From Cardiocondyla obscurior (lineage: Eukaryota > Arthropoda > Insecta > Hymenoptera > Formicidae), in assembly GCF_019399895.1 (NCBI RefSeq), contig NC_091864.1, positions 13,122,001 to 13,186,000 on the forward strand: a stretch of DNA of 64,000 nt. The letters are read 5' to 3'. The translations under genes were made by a program, and so were the position numbers. The notes under the pieces are model-generated. The model did no database searches and had not been told where the DNA came from. It saw only the letters and a list, made by a program, of their open reading frames with translations. Shown here piece by piece: positions 9,841-23,124 of this stretch. How positions within the stretch are numbered: the stretch's first letter is position 1; every line of letters starts with the position of its first letter.

Positions 9841-11664
9841 GGAGTAATACGTTTTATATAATATTTACAAATATTACGAACTTAAAAATAACAATAAACG
9901 ATTAATAATGAAGTATCGAGATACAAGTAATATACAAGAGAAATAATTTGCTGCGTGCTACTGACACTTTTGGGTGGTGATGTTTCGTATATTGCAGAAT
10001 TAAGAAAAATACTATTTTGATACTTTGTAACCTATCGTTCATTGTTATTCTGGTTGTTTATTGCTCTAGAACATCGTATATTAGACTGTACTATCGCGAA
10101 AGAAAAAAAATTTAGGTATAAATTTTACTGTCTGACAAATAACGTATAATTCCAAAAGCAAAAAAAGTGGCCTTACATGATATATCATTCCAAGTAGTTT
10201 TAAAGAATGATACAAAGAAAAAGAAGTGTTCTCTTATTGATGCAGTCACACGACTATTCGTGCATCTACTTCGTCCACTCCACCGCATGTTTAGACTGTT
10301 AAAGTTTTTGAATTTTAATTTCATTTTATCTATGTTATCTGTTATTTGGGAATCGAAGATTAAAGAGTAACGCTTTTTAAGACAGTAAGAATCGACAAAA
10401 ATGTCGCTAATAACGATTGTTACATGTGTAAAATATCGTTCTTTGCGTGCCTTCACCGAAATGGAACTAATATGTTACAAAACAATATTACATTCCAATT
10501 GTGCTTACACTGTTGAAGAGAAGGAAAAAGTAGAGTCGAGATATTGTTTTTAAGATATCTATACTGCCTTCGTAGCTACACGAGTCCATTTTTATATACG
10601 CTCAAATCCACTTTTTCTACTTAATTCGAAAAGGCGTGTACATATATAAATATATACAAAGAAATATATATTCATATATATAAATATATATAATATTTTA
10701 GATATTTTTCTATTGAATGTATTTTTTCCGTAATCGCAAATCTATCACTGGACTTCCGCAATAAGCGCTATCTTTAACGAGCCATATTGTTCCATTGCCA
10801 AATTATTAATCGCATTAATTGTATTATCAATTTCACGATCACTATGATGTACACTATATATACATTCTTTTTCTAATTTTGAATTACTTTAGGTCGAATG
10901 TCCATGCGTCATAGATTATGTATAATACCTAAAAAGGAATGTTTTCTTCAAAAGATGTTTATGGGATGTGAATCGAAGAGTGAAAGAAAAAAAAGAGAGA
11001 GAATATGTGTATATGTGCATGATGAAATGATAGAATGAATTATAACATCAGTATCATTGTAAAATAATAATTTTAAGTTTAATCTGTACGTATTTTATCG
11101 TTTGAAGTAAGAAATCACTTTTGTACTTAACTAATTATAGTATGGACTAGACACGTTTGCAAGAGGTACTTATTTGTTTGTACTAAGTGCTTTATTGAGC
11201 CGTAGTTGTTACTTGGAGATATATCAGTGCTAAATTAGCGTTTGCGAAATGAAATTAGATTATATTTTTACGCGGTTATGTCACGTTGTATTTTTTAGTA
11301 CAGAATAAGAAATAGTTCATAAAATGTAAGGAAGAAAATACTTATTAACGCTGTAATTCTTTTTAATGGCAGCTTATAAAATAAAGATATTTTATTGTAT
11401 TTTTTTTTACCATCCTCTTACTCACATAATTCTGTATAAAACGTTTCTCCGAATCGTATTTAATACTGATGTCTTTTTCTTTATAACGCGGTTACTATGG
11501 TGCATAAATAAAATATGGTGGAGCTCAAACGCTTCAAACCAAAATCTGCATCCTTGCATGGAAGATGACGTTTGCAAAAATTAAACACTATACAGATGTT
11601 TATATAAGTTGAAGGAATTTTTGTTGAATATTGAATTGTGAGAGTTTTAAAGCGCCAGGAAGAG
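9841..11664. other. par-6 3' UTR and spacer
   Basis: AT-rich sequence with no credible gene; the frames at 10112-10456 and 11366-11584 look random. It probably holds the par-6 3' UTR. AATAAA signals lie at 9893-9898 (near) and about 11507-11512 (far), so short and 1.7-kb UTR forms are both possible. The last 100 bases must carry the promoter or leader of the next gene. Confidence 0.5.
9893..9898 (+). terminator. proximal par-6 AATAAA
   Basis: AATAAA 53 bases after the par-6 stop codon. A second AATAAA at 11507-11512 could end a much longer 3' UTR. Confidence 0.4.
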
Positions 11665-14600
11665 ATGTCTTACGCCGAGCACGGACCTCGCATTTTTTTG
11701 ACGGGTGGACCAAGCAGCGACGTACCTCTGACTTACGGGGATTATGTTCTGCCGAAAAAAAGATCGGAGGGTCGCCTAAAGTTGTATGACTCGTGTACGG
11801 ACATTCGAGCTTGGAGCCCAAATGTCTTGGAGAACACGCGCTACTTCCGCGAACTTAACGAGCATGGCAAATCTACGGTTCGTTTTCTTACATATGTATT
11901 TGCATTAATTTTTTTTTTTTTTTTTTTAAGTAAAAATAGTTCTCTTGATTCAAATAGCTGCTTTCGGTTCTCTTTGTGTGCAGCCAGAGAAACTGACACC
12001 ATTCAGCGTGGTGATGGAAAACATGATAACACTTACGGCTCAAGCTCAGCGCGATCTTCACGTAACGCGACGAGAATTACTGAGATACAGATCCTTGAAC
12101 CTCACCCCGGAGCAACGAGATCATCTGGAGAATTTTGTGAGGACTTCTCAAGTGCGTTAAGCTTTTCAGCGGAATAGTAATAGTCTTTATTCTACAGGAT
12201 AGAACTACCGTCGAAACTGACAAGGTGGAAGAGATGAAAATTGGATCTATAACGAGACCACTCTCTCAAGAGAGATGTAGACTATTCAACGCAAACAACA
12301 TTGTGTCCTCTCAACATTTTGACGCTTATATGTGGATATATTTTCGTCCCGACAGGTTTCGATATAGCAGAGACGACCAACCTCAACTAGCACATACATG
12401 TATCTTAAAAAATTACCTGAACGTAAAGCCATTATTGGAAAATAATGCTTATCTGGTGTCGCGCGTAACATCTTGCAATATATTACCCGGGGAAAAAGCT
12501 ACGCGAGGTAAAAGTCTCACGCTGCAAAATACAAAATTATTCCATTAGAGCATATTCACTAAGTGTTTATTTTAAATACTTATTGAAAATTAAAGGACAT
12601 AAGATTTTTGCTGTACTCGTCACAAGAATTTTTTTTTTTAATCTCTCTTAAAAAAAAAAGAGCATGCTGAAACGATTCGTTGCAAGGTGCAATAAATTTT
12701 GCAGACTACAACAAGCAAGAGACTTTCTGCATCGAGTGTGTAGATGCGTCTATTCAGGTCGAGCGAGATATATGCGAAATGGGTGTGCAAACAGAAGAAT
12801 GCAGAGATAATGACATTTACGACAAGCAATCTAACGTTGATTCGCCTTCTAGTCAATATTACGAAACTGGCGAGAGCACATCTACTTTCGAAAGTGAGTT
12901 CGGGATAAACTTGGATCCCGAAAGCTGCGAGAGAAACCATACGGAAGTAATTATCCAAAAGGATTCGGAAATTATCGCTCTCAAGAACGAGCTTGATGTA
13001 CGAGAACTGATAAAATGATAGAAACGAGCTTTCGGAGTAATGAGTGTGCCATGTACACTTTATTCATTTTCGCTTTTCAGATGAGGGAAGACGATTTGAA
13101 AGATTTGCAGGATTTAAATAGGCATTTGCAAACGTTACTGAAAGAAAAGGACGAGGATTCGAACATTCTGAAGCATAACGTTAATGTAATTTTTTTTTTT
13201 CTTTAGTAAATCGGTACCCGTTGCCGAACGTTTTAATTATCAAATTTATATTACTTGAATTTCGTATTCTCCAGACCTTGCAGGAGAAATTGAAAGTAGC
13301 GAAAACCAGCCAGGACAACAAAATCGCAGACCTAAATGCAAAAGTAATAGCGTCGGAAAGTTTCGTACGAATAGTATTTCTTTTTCAGCGGAGCCTTTAT
13401 CCATCTTTTTATTCTTTTCCGCAGCTTTCTTCTGTCGAGTATCTGATGGATCAGATGAAGATGGAACTGATTAGAGAACGTCAAGTTTGTTATTCCCAGT
13501 CTAAAGAAATCCGGGAACTTAAGATAAAAGTTGAAGCGGCGGAATTACATTCTATGGAAAACCAGTCACTTATGGTACGTTTGCGTGGAAATGTAATAAT
13601 AAATGCCGCGCGAAACATATTCGATTAATGAACGCCGAGTTCGAATTAATAATTATTAACATGCGTAAATATGTGATTAGCGGAAGGTGAGGGAAATGGA
13701 CCGTTTATCGAGAGAGGCGGAGAGCTGCGGTGACGCTTTGAAGCAGATGAAAAATGTCTGCCTAGAACGTGATATGCTTCAAAAGCAAAATTACGAGCAG
13801 AGTTGCACGTTGGCGGAGAGAGAAAACGAAATAAAACAACTATTGACGTTGATAAAGCAAACGTCTGATAAGGCTGATACTCGCGAGGTGCGTCATTTGG
13901 CTACGTGCGTCACGTCGCGATCCATTAATTTTAACGTCGATTCAATTAATAATAGGAAATAAATTATTCGACAACGCCGCTACGATATTACGCGTACCGT
14001 ACCCGAATTTATAATTAACGTAGATTAGTGTAAATATAATTAAATATCCAAATTGCAGATTACCGATTAATTTGAAGATGCTATCACGGAAAACCATAAC
14101 TTTAAATAGCACGGATTATAGAAATAATTTTTAATAAAATATTTTCCTCATTTCGTAGATGCGCAGGATACATTTTCCAAGTGATCATAAAATCACAGAC
14201 GACGAAACAAGATCCGTTGATCAATGAACTTCGGTTACTTCTTGTTTAAACGCGTTGTAGTTCTAAATCTTGAATCATTTTTACAGAAAAATGTACAAGT
14301 AGATATTTATATGTAATTCCTTTTTTTTTTTTTTTTTTACCACGGAAGGGATTCTTTGTTGAGATTTTGTATCTTTCGGTTGTTTGCTTACGTAGAGTTC
14401 CTCCACTAATACTTTTCACGATCAGGTAGAGATGAGCGGCGTAGTGGCCGACTTGAGAAATGAGATTCAGGCGAAAAACGACAAGATCTCGCAGTGTGAG
14501 ATGCAACTGGTTTGCATGGAGCGGGAAGTTGGTAATCTAAGTGACATGCTGAAAAGTAGTCTGAATAATTTCGACGAGGCTAAGATAGCGTTCGAGGGCG

Positions 14601-17600
14601 TATGCGATTACACCAAGTGCGAGCACGACGCTTGCTTAGACGTGCAGAGCGCGGTGTCCGCTTTAAAAGCGTTCGTAACCGAATTGGAGGAGTGTAAACT
14701 AGAACGACGTAGTCGTCTGCAGAGGATAGATAATTTAAAGGCTTATATGGCATGTTACAGCCAAGAGACCGTTGGCGAAATTACAGACACAGATTTTGAT
14801 ACCGGACGCGGATCGATTCAGCTTGCTGCAGGTACGTTCTGAGACGCGGATCTTTTCGTCTTCCCGCAATTGTTGCTCCAATAATCCGACGTCGTATTCA
14901 CGTCAAATCAATCCGCCGTTATTACAGTCCGGATCAGTGGCTCTTAAGAAGGAATTACGTTTTATTTGTTATTTCTTTATATAAGTCGGTCCGTTCTAAT
15001 ACAACAATGCCCGCCGCGAACTGAGATATCAATCTGAGGATTAGCAGTTCAATCTTTTCCATTAAACGTTTTATTAAAGTTCTTTGCTTAATTTTTAACG
15101 TAGATACCAACGTTTCACCATTTACATTAACGTTTTATTTTATTTATATATAATTTTATATACATACTTTCCTATTAATGATTTTATATGCAGTTTAGTA
15201 TTTTGAATTAAATAAGCAAATAAATGATATTATAATAACGTTACACTGCATGTGGGAAATAATTATTTGTTGCTGTCAATAAAATATATGATATTGATTT
15301 ACGTCAGATTTTATAATATTACAGAAGGTGTTTCCACGCACACGTCGAGTAACGGTGATTGTCGTTCGTCGAAAGAATTAGTTAACGTTCAGATTCAATC
15401 GGATGACGTTAACACTGTAATAACATGTTCCGAAAACTTGAACGAGCTTAAGTTGAACGAAATAATCTCGTATAAAGATATCGACCGTGCCCTTGCAACA
15501 CACATGAAACGTTCCATTGATAAGATACATGAAATATCCGCGGTGCTTCAAGGTATTGCGTTTAGAATAATCTCGCGTGATACTTTTAAAGCGATACGTG
15601 GCGAAAAATAATATGACGAAAATTTATTAAGGTGCCGGAGATTATCACGTAAACATTGTCAACGAGTTGACGAGACAGCAACAGGAGCTGCGAAAGAGGG
15701 ATCTCGAGGTTCAGGAGCATCTGAGAAAAAGGATGTTGGAGAAAGAGCAGATGCTGGAAACTGTAATAAACGAAAGGGATACGAAGATCGAGAGGCTGCG
15801 AGAGAACCTCGTTGCATTGGAAACTAACGTTTCTTCCTACCGCGTGGAGTGCGACCAGTTAAAAGTCGAGAGGGCTGATCTCGTCGATGCGAGAAACTTA
15901 CTTTTGAAGGAGAACGAAGAACAGGATGAAGAACTAAGGGCGCGCGGCAACCAGATACGTAAGTTAGCTCGGCAGATAGACGATCTGAAGCAGACCGTCG
16001 ATGATTTGCGTGGGGAAGCGAACGATATCAAGAATATGAAAGAAAAGTTAGCGAGTTTATTATTACTTTTGTTTCTATTGTTTCGGGATCTGTAATTATC
16101 AAGCTAACGTTGTTGATTTAATAGATTGACCAATCTGCAGATGAGCAACAAGGATCTTGCAGATACGCTTGTACAAGCAAACGAGACTATCTCCAAAAAC
16201 AATGAGATGATATCAAAGCTGGAGCGTAAGGATGAGAAGAACAGAATGGCTCTCACTCACGGAAGCATTACGTACGACGCGATGATAACTCAGAAGCACA
16301 GTGATATCGTGAAACTTCAAGATGAAAATCAATTGCTACGCGATCAGTTGGAGGAGGTGGAAATTAAACTCGCTCAGAGCAATGAAACGATAGTATTGTT
16401 GAAGAGAGAAATCGACAATATGACCGCGATTAATGTCTTGCAGATTAGTCTGTCGGGTTTGGACTTAGATAAGGAAAGACTGTCAGCGAAAGTAGACTGT
16501 TTGAAGAACGAAATAGCAAGTTATCAGAATTCGACAGCATGCGTTGAAAGCAGACTGCAAACATTATTACACGGAAATGAGACATTGATGGTGGACATAA
16601 AGATTTTGAAAAGTACTAACGATCAATTGTTACATCCTTCGGGCGACACAGTAATGTCAACGCTAAAAGAAGCACTGTACGTGCTTCCCAAAAAAATTTA
16701 CGAAACAATTGTGCATTTTCAATCAGAAATTAAGGAATGTGATAAAGAGACGGAAGGCGTATTCGTAGAATATTTAAATAAAGAAGTTGTCGAAATCGAG
16801 GAGATCAATAAGAAAGAAAAGCAACAGAAAAAAATATATGCCGATAAGGTACATATAAAAGTGTTCAAAATATTTTTTTTTCTTTTTTTTTCATAAAAAA
16901 AATTTTGTCAAAACTATTTTCATTTCGATATCAAGTACAATCGCGTTGATACTATTTTCTTATAGACTTGTCAGCAAGATGAAGATTTATTAAATTCTAT
17001 TGCTGAAGAAGTAAATTCTAATTTTAAAAACGCTGCGCATAAGTTAAAATTTCTCGAAGGCCAATACGAAGAAAAACTGCAAGAAATTAAGAACTTGATG
17101 GATGACGTAAAACAAAGAGATCAAGAAATAAAGATCCTTCAGGAATACATTACCTACTTGCTGCAGAAAAACAACGTTCTACAAACTAAAGTTAAAGTAC
17201 GTAAGTTTACGTATGTATGTATGTATGTATGAAATGCGTTACGTACATATGCATGTATTTTCTTCTCTTTTATACCATCAAACATAAAAAAAAAAAATTT
17301 TTTTACTATTTAATAGTGTCAAATAAAAGAATATCAGAACAAACTGACGTTACAAAAGAAAAAATACGACAGCAGTTTGAACGCTTTTCGTAAAGAATAT
17401 AATGAAAATGTCGAGAGATTAGAAGCGAGATTTAAAGACATAAAATATGAGAAGAGTTCGTTTGATACGGAAAATTGGCTGCAGGTATCCGAAGAAATCG
17501 ATTAATAATAAAAATGTGTGAATTGTGCATTTATGCCAAACAAATTTTTCGTCGAAAGTCAATTTTTTTAAAACATTTAAATTCAAATTAAGCTTAATCT

Positions 17601-18240
17601 TTCCCTAATTCATCGATTCGTACAACCCTAATTAATAAATAAAACTAAGTTTTTCTTTCTAAGTCGCTGAATTTGAAGGAGCTGTCAGAGCTACATAATC
17701 GAATCAATATTTTGAGCTCCCATGCGGCCAGGAATACCGAGTCAAATGCTGAACGTATCGAAACTAAGAATTCCCAGGAGCACAGGTTTTATAATAAATT
17801 CACTTTGCGTAAGCAACACCCAAATAAGAATAGACCGTCTTCGAAAAAGAAGACGAGTAAAGAGGAGTTTTATTCCAAATATTTTAATGTTGAAAACAAT
17901 AAGATCGCAATAACGGAGTTATATTGTAAGGATTCAAAGCTTGAGCGGAAACATAGGTACATTTTTTAGATTTAACCGTTTAATTTTGAAGCAAACATTT
18001 TAATTACACACTATTTTCGCAACAACAATTCAGTTCCTCCGTTAATGAAAAGAAACTACCTGGCAATACGGAGTCGCCTAAGCCTAAGACAAACAGATCT
18101 GTGAGTATATAATAATTACTTTCAATTACACTTTTATTTCTACGTAACAAAGTGACAACAATACGTTGCAGCTTGACTGGCAAAGGGAAAAATTCATCTA
18201 TCAATGTAGCATGCATTACAAATTGAACAACGCTCGCTGA
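11665..18240 (+). CDS. uncharacterised 1371-aa coiled-coil protein
   Basis: Seventeen exons with short introns join in phase: 11665-11877, 11984-12151, 12198-12507, 12705-12997, 13081-13185, 13275-13343, 13425-13574, 13681-13887, 14426-14831, 15325-15552, 15632-16046, 16125-16848, 16966-17196, 17317-17484, 17664-17956, 18034-18100 and 18172-18240. I do not recognise the family. The first 330 residues are mostly not coiled coil (a Gly/Pro-containing start, then PEKLTPFSVVMENM and NLTPEQRDHLENF segments, then an acidic stretch with GVQTEE). Residues about 330-1230 are heptad-rich Glu/Lys/Leu coiled coil with breaks near 590-720. The tail (1270-1349) is basic, with RPSSKKKTSKEE and ESPKPKTNRS. 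There are no signal peptide, membrane segment or catalytic motifs. The layout suggests a structural protein such as a centrosomal, ciliary, Golgi or spindle component; that is inference only. The exon 1 donor (ACG then GTTCGT) is weak. Confidence 0.85.
13888..14425 (+). other. intron 8 of the coiled-coil gene
   Basis: A 538-bp AT-rich intron, unusually long for this gene. It contains a T run near 14322-14338 and no conserved frame. Confidence 0.7.
14832..15324 (+). other. intron 9 of the coiled-coil gene
   Basis: A 493-bp AT-rich intron between exons that join in phase 1. The open frame continuing past its donor to 14984 is not coiled-coil-like, which supports splicing here. Confidence 0.7.
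17211..17230 (+). repeat. (GTAT)n microsatellite
   Basis: Five GTAT units, just after the donor of a coiled-coil-gene intron. Confidence 0.85.
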
Positions 18241-18375
18241 CATGCATACTATGGTAATTCACAGCAACGAGATTTCGCGAAAAGAGATGAGAAGACGAAA
18301 ACCCAAGACTCTTATTTATCATCGTATTTTAGTATCGCACGCGCATTAAAGAGTAATGATGCATGATTTTTTACA

Positions 18376-18381
18376 AATAAA
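18376..18381 (+). terminator. polyadenylation signal of the coiled-coil gene
   Basis: AATAAA 136 bases after the stop codon, in AT-rich sequence. It is the first good signal downstream. Confidence 0.5.
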
Positions 18382-18757
18382 AAATATTTATTACTTGCCC
18401 TATTTTCATGACGCACATACTATATTTTTGAAGTTTATTTTTTTAGGTACTTATTAACTGTTATTATTTGTTTAACCGAAGTTACACTCGTGTTATTTCA
18501 TTTGTATAAAAAAAAACACACATTTAATATGAACTTCATGATAAAATAAACTTTTTAGAAATTTTATGAAAAGAAACCTTTTTTTCCATTTCGACAAACT
18601 GTTAATAACACATTAAGTGTATACGATAAAAAGCTGCTTGGATGTAAGAAATGTCTGTATTGTATGAAAAGGTACATCTTAGAGTATGTAAAGTAAAACT
18701 GCAATATGCTTTAAGCTTTCGCTGTAATGGAAGTTTGTGTACACATGCGAGCACATC

Positions 18758-18780
18758 TATATATATATATATATATATAT
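18758..18780. repeat. (TA)n microsatellite
   Basis: About 11 TA dinucleotides. Confidence 0.9.
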
Positions 18781-19479
18781 GCGTATAATAGGCGATGTTC
18801 TGGTTACATTGCTTAAATACAACTTGCAGAAACTGACAGAAACTGACGGAAAATGTTCCTTTGAGCTCGACGGAACTTAGAGTCGGAGAAAAAAATCTCT
18901 CTGTATCGTAACACACGCGTGTGGCGAATGTACGCGGACGACGCGTTTTGCGGTAGGACCGGAGGCTGTAAATTACGTCTGCAGCATACAACGCGGAGTT
19001 TACCATCACTTCTAATGCACGAAGCACTCGGTGCAATGCGCCGCCAGTTGCGCTTTACGATATTGCAAGTGTACAGACAATGGCGAATCCGATTACAGTC
19101 AAAGGAACGCATCTATAATTCCATTTTGCGAGTAGTAATGTGACTACTCTGCTCATTATCGTCGTTATGCAATTATTTCCTTTCCTCGTGACACCTATAA
19201 TATGTATCCTAATATTACCGAAATACATTGCCGCACGGATTCGCGTCTTTCTATCGTGGAAACTGCAAAGAAATGTGAACTTGCAAACAAAGATATAATT
19301 TCAGGAGCTAAGTAAAACTGTAGCTTATTCTTTTTTATTTTATTTTTTTTTAATCAAGATAGAAAGAAAAGAAAATAGAGAAGAATCACTGTTTAAAGTT
19401 TAAAATATGCCCTTTTTGTTATTAACGTTAATACATGCATAATCCAACGTCAATCTGGATTGCACAGCTAATGGGGGTG

Positions 19480-20300
19480 TTCGCGATGTTGGGTCCAAGG
19501 TGGCCTTTTGGCATGAGCCAAACGGCAGGCAGTCAAGCAAGTAGACACAGGTAGTTCTCTCTCTCTTTCCTCTTCTACCCCTAGTCTCTACCCCTAGCTC
19601 TCTATCTCTCGTCCTCTGCTCACGAAGGGCGAGAAGGTGAGGCGCCTACGGGCAAAGGGTGAGTTTACGAGGCTTGCGCACTCGCGAGCCCATCCGGCGC
19701 AGCCTCCGGGATCCTTTCACGGGGCGGTGGACGCGCGCGTGCCGCGATATATAGGCGGAGGACGGAGCTTGTCGGTCGGTCGGTCGCCCTCGCGCGTCAG
19801 GCACGTCGCAACCCCCAACACCGTGGTATCGCGGGTCGCCGGGTCTCCCGACCATGAGAAGAGGACCGTCAGGTGCCGTCGCCGCCGGCCGTCATCACGG
19901 AACGTCATCTCCGCCAGCGTTTACACCGCACGTGTCCGCAACACCGCCTTGGTCGTATTAGAAATAAAAATCAACGCCCGCCGACTGTTGTCGAGGACCA
20001 AAGCGAGGAAACCGGTGGCGTGCACCGACGTATCTCTTCCGGCGTGATCTCGCGACCGTGGAAGACAAGAAGAGGGAGTGTGGGGAATAAATAGGAGCCG
20101 TATCGACAATTCTTGAAAGAGACGTGCGAAACGGCAGGAAACGGAAGGCGGTGGTGATAATATACGGCATGCGGTCTTGAGAGCACGCACGAACAGGTGG
20201 CGGGGTGGGATCTCTTGCGGAGGACTCGGTGGCTGGCGAAAAAGAGGGCGAACGCGGGAAGAGTGGAAGTACGACGCGCGCGACGAAATACGTGCAGGTA
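19480..20300 (+). promoter_or_regulatory. candidate RasGRF promoter and leader exon
   Basis: An 800-bp GC- and CpG-rich block in AT-rich surroundings. A TATATA at 19748-19753 within GATATATAGG is followed about 20 bases on by a GGTC-repeat (GTCGGTCGGTCGGTCG). A donor-like CAG then GTACTA sits at 20298. The first RasGRF coding exon is preceded by a good acceptor at 22942-22943, so an upstream noncoding exon must exist, and this is the best candidate on the right strand. Frames here (such as 19637-20047) are Arg-rich and unconvincing. The link to RasGRF is inferred. Confidence 0.35.
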
Positions 20301-22943
20301 CTATGAAAAGGAGCACACTTTGAATTTTCTTTCATCCACTGATCTTTCACCTCTTCACTCTCGTTTCACATTCCGCCCGCGGAGGAAAAAAAAATTCGAA
20401 AAGACTTTTTCGTAGACGAGAGAACGCCGTCGGTTTTTTTTAATTCGTTCTTTTTTTTTTTTTTTTGCAGACTTGCTTCAAATCTGTATTAAATTTTTTT
20501 TTCTTTCTTATTTTGCTCAATTCTTTGCAAATGCGCTTCTCGAGTTTCTTCCATCTTTGATCTTTCGCCTCTCTGAAATTTAACTATCTTTATTCAAGTA
20601 TAGATAAGAAAAAGTTGCTATCACAACATTTTACTGTGCATGCAAATAATTTAGTAAAGTGGATTTTAATGATATTTAGGAATTCAAATTATATCTTTCT
20701 TATCTTATTTCACTGGCACTGTGATTAAAGATGACAATTCAGGAAACGAATACAAAACGAAAATAATTTAATGTCCGAATATTATAAAGTAATATACGGA
20801 ATAGTTGATTATAAAATTGGAAAGTGTACAAAGATATTTTTAATATGATATATCCAGAGTGTTATAAAAAAAAAAAAGGAAAAATGAATCTGTATGGCCT
20901 GAGTGTATTTATCGGAAAAATTCTTAGGCTACGTGTGGCTTTATTTAAAAACCTGTCGTATAACTCAGATCACTATTTTCACTTGTAAACAGAGCACTTG
21001 CGAATCTCCTCCTACTCTAATCATTTTGTCGGCGTAAATGCAGCAGTATTTATAAACCATAAGATGGACTATAAAATATTGATTAATTTCCATCGCTTGC
21101 AGAGTATTATTATTACGCATAAAATTATGATATAGAAATAATACAATAATTATGTATAATATGTAAAACTAACAATTTTACAAGCTGTTTCCTTGTGATT
21201 TTTCAAAGATAGTAAAATCAATTTTAAATTAGGCTTATTAAAATTATTTACATGTAACAAAATAACTTTAACTTTTAAATTTTTATATACAAGTATTCTC
21301 TATTTATGCATATGTATATCAATATCATCATCAATATCAATATCAGTTCTTCATAATTTTTATAAAAATAAAGAAATATTTTATATTCTAAGGTAATATA
21401 AAATATCATGCGTAAAGTATTCACTATAACCTTTGATCGATTAATGATTCTATTCTTGCATAGACACACCAATGTATCCGCAATGGTGCAATTGTTTTTT
21501 TTTTCTTTTTTTTTCCTTTGAATGCTGTTATGTTTCTTTTTACATCGATCGATCTTTCTCCTCATTCTACATACAAAGTAAGGTCATTGTAAAATGGATA
21601 TGTTCTACGGAATGTATCATATTTTATATCAGAATATAACAGAATAAATTGTACAATATTTCTTGTAGAATGTGCATTTTTGGTAAACTTACATTAACAA
21701 TGTCCCATAAAAGATTGAGGAGAGTCAATTGACGTAAAAGGAAATAATTTTATTTGACAAAATTGAAAAATTTGTTTCTTTATCTTTTTCTTCCGCTTTA
21801 TAGCGATAGCGTTTTATATATTGCATGAAAGGAGAATCCACAAGTGCTAGAAAAGATTTTGCTATTTCCAAGATACTGAGAAAATAGTTGTGATGCTTCT
21901 AGATTCGTGTATGTATATCCCAGAATTTATACAATTTTCTTTATTGAAACAAATATAGCACATCTTGCTTAAAAGTTATTTTATTTATTATATTTTTTTT
22001 TAATTATAAAATTATATTAATTAAAATTAACGCAATCACTATTTCTTGATTAGACTACGTTCACTTAAATCACGGTGTAAAAGATGAATACTTTAATATT
22101 TAATAAACTTATTGACACTTATCGTGAAATAAACGGAAAACGTAAAAAAAAAAAAAAAAAAAAAAAAAATCAAACGTCAAGTCAATTAGTAGGAATCGGA
22201 AGTAATCGTAACGACTATCATTGAAATCGTGTCAACGTTAAAGCTATTAAGTACTCGAGAATATCGATTTTAAACATAAATAGCTTAAGATGTTATTTCC
22301 GCAATCGTTTGCGTACGCCGTTTCAATTTCCTGCTTATAGCGGCTGCAGTTCACACGCAGTCGTTTTTATTTTGCGGAACAAATACTTCCGACGCGGCAT
22401 AATGAACGAATTAAAAGCTCGGAAGCGATTTGTAAGGAGGCAGCATTGAGAATTGAATTAACGATACCGTGTGCGGAAAATCAATTTAATTTAGTCGCTA
22501 TTAAAAATTTGTTGTGCTTTAAAAGATGCTCCCGCGGCATCGTCGCGCTCAGCATCGGCACGACTAGTTTTCGATGTTCATTCAGGGATGGAAATAATTT
22601 CCGTTACGCCAAATCGGCTCGACCGTAATGTTTACCCGTTATAAATTAATGAGATTTCCCTGATTTATACAAATTAATGCTATCGGTGCGTCCCTGCCAT
22701 GAAACTCGATAATACCTTGTTGTACGGAACACGGTTGAAATCGGACGTCAATATATTTCCATAACGATAAACATATTAATAGATATTAATGGTATCTGTC
22801 AACAATATTTATCTCTGGTGTTCCCGTTACTACCATAAATCGGACACGGTGGTAACACGCGACTCTGCTTTGGCTAACAATTTTATTGATATAGATCCGC
22901 TTGCGCGCTATTTGTTAATCGGACTCTTCCCTCCTCGTTGCAG
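20301..22943 (+). other. presumed 5'-UTR intron of RasGRF
   Basis: AT-rich DNA with T runs near 20450 and 21490, a 26-base A run at 22144-22169 and no credible frame. It lies between the candidate promoter block and the acceptor at 22942-22943, and is most simply an intron in the leader. Confidence 0.4.
22144..22169. repeat. poly(A) run
   Basis: 26 consecutive adenines with no flanking target-site duplication or element end that I can see. Confidence 0.9.
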
Positions 22944-23039
22944 ATGCAAACACCACTGATGTATCTGCGACGTTCCCGAAACGAGATCGTGACGCATTCT
23001 CGACACGCAACATCGACGTGTTATTTTCTACACTATTAA
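22944..23039 (+). other. upstream ORF in the RasGRF leader
   Basis: The exon that carries the RasGRF start opens, right after the acceptor CTCGTTGCAG, with an ATG frame of 31 codons and a TAA at 23037-23039, 85 bases before the main ATG. It begins MQTPLMYL. If the acceptor is used, scanning ribosomes would meet this ORF first. It would then be expected to lower translation of RasGRF. Confidence 0.4.
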
Positions 23040-23124
23040 AACTCAAACAAGGTAATTTGGACAATCAATCACCGCTGTGAAAATCGACTGTGAGGGAGCG
23101 CCCTTTTGATAGCGACCTGTAATC

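Larger units (their letters stand above)
18241..19479. other. spacer between the coiled-coil gene and RasGRF
   Basis: Mostly AT-rich, with a (TA)n run at 18758-18780. A mildly CpG-rich patch (18830-19140) has overlapping frames on both strands and no recognisable product. No gene is supported. Confidence 0.5.

Noticed and set aside
22144..22169. Poly(A) run as the tail of a retroposed gene copy
   Set aside because: No processed coding sequence upstream and no target-site duplication seen; homopolymer runs are common across the window.
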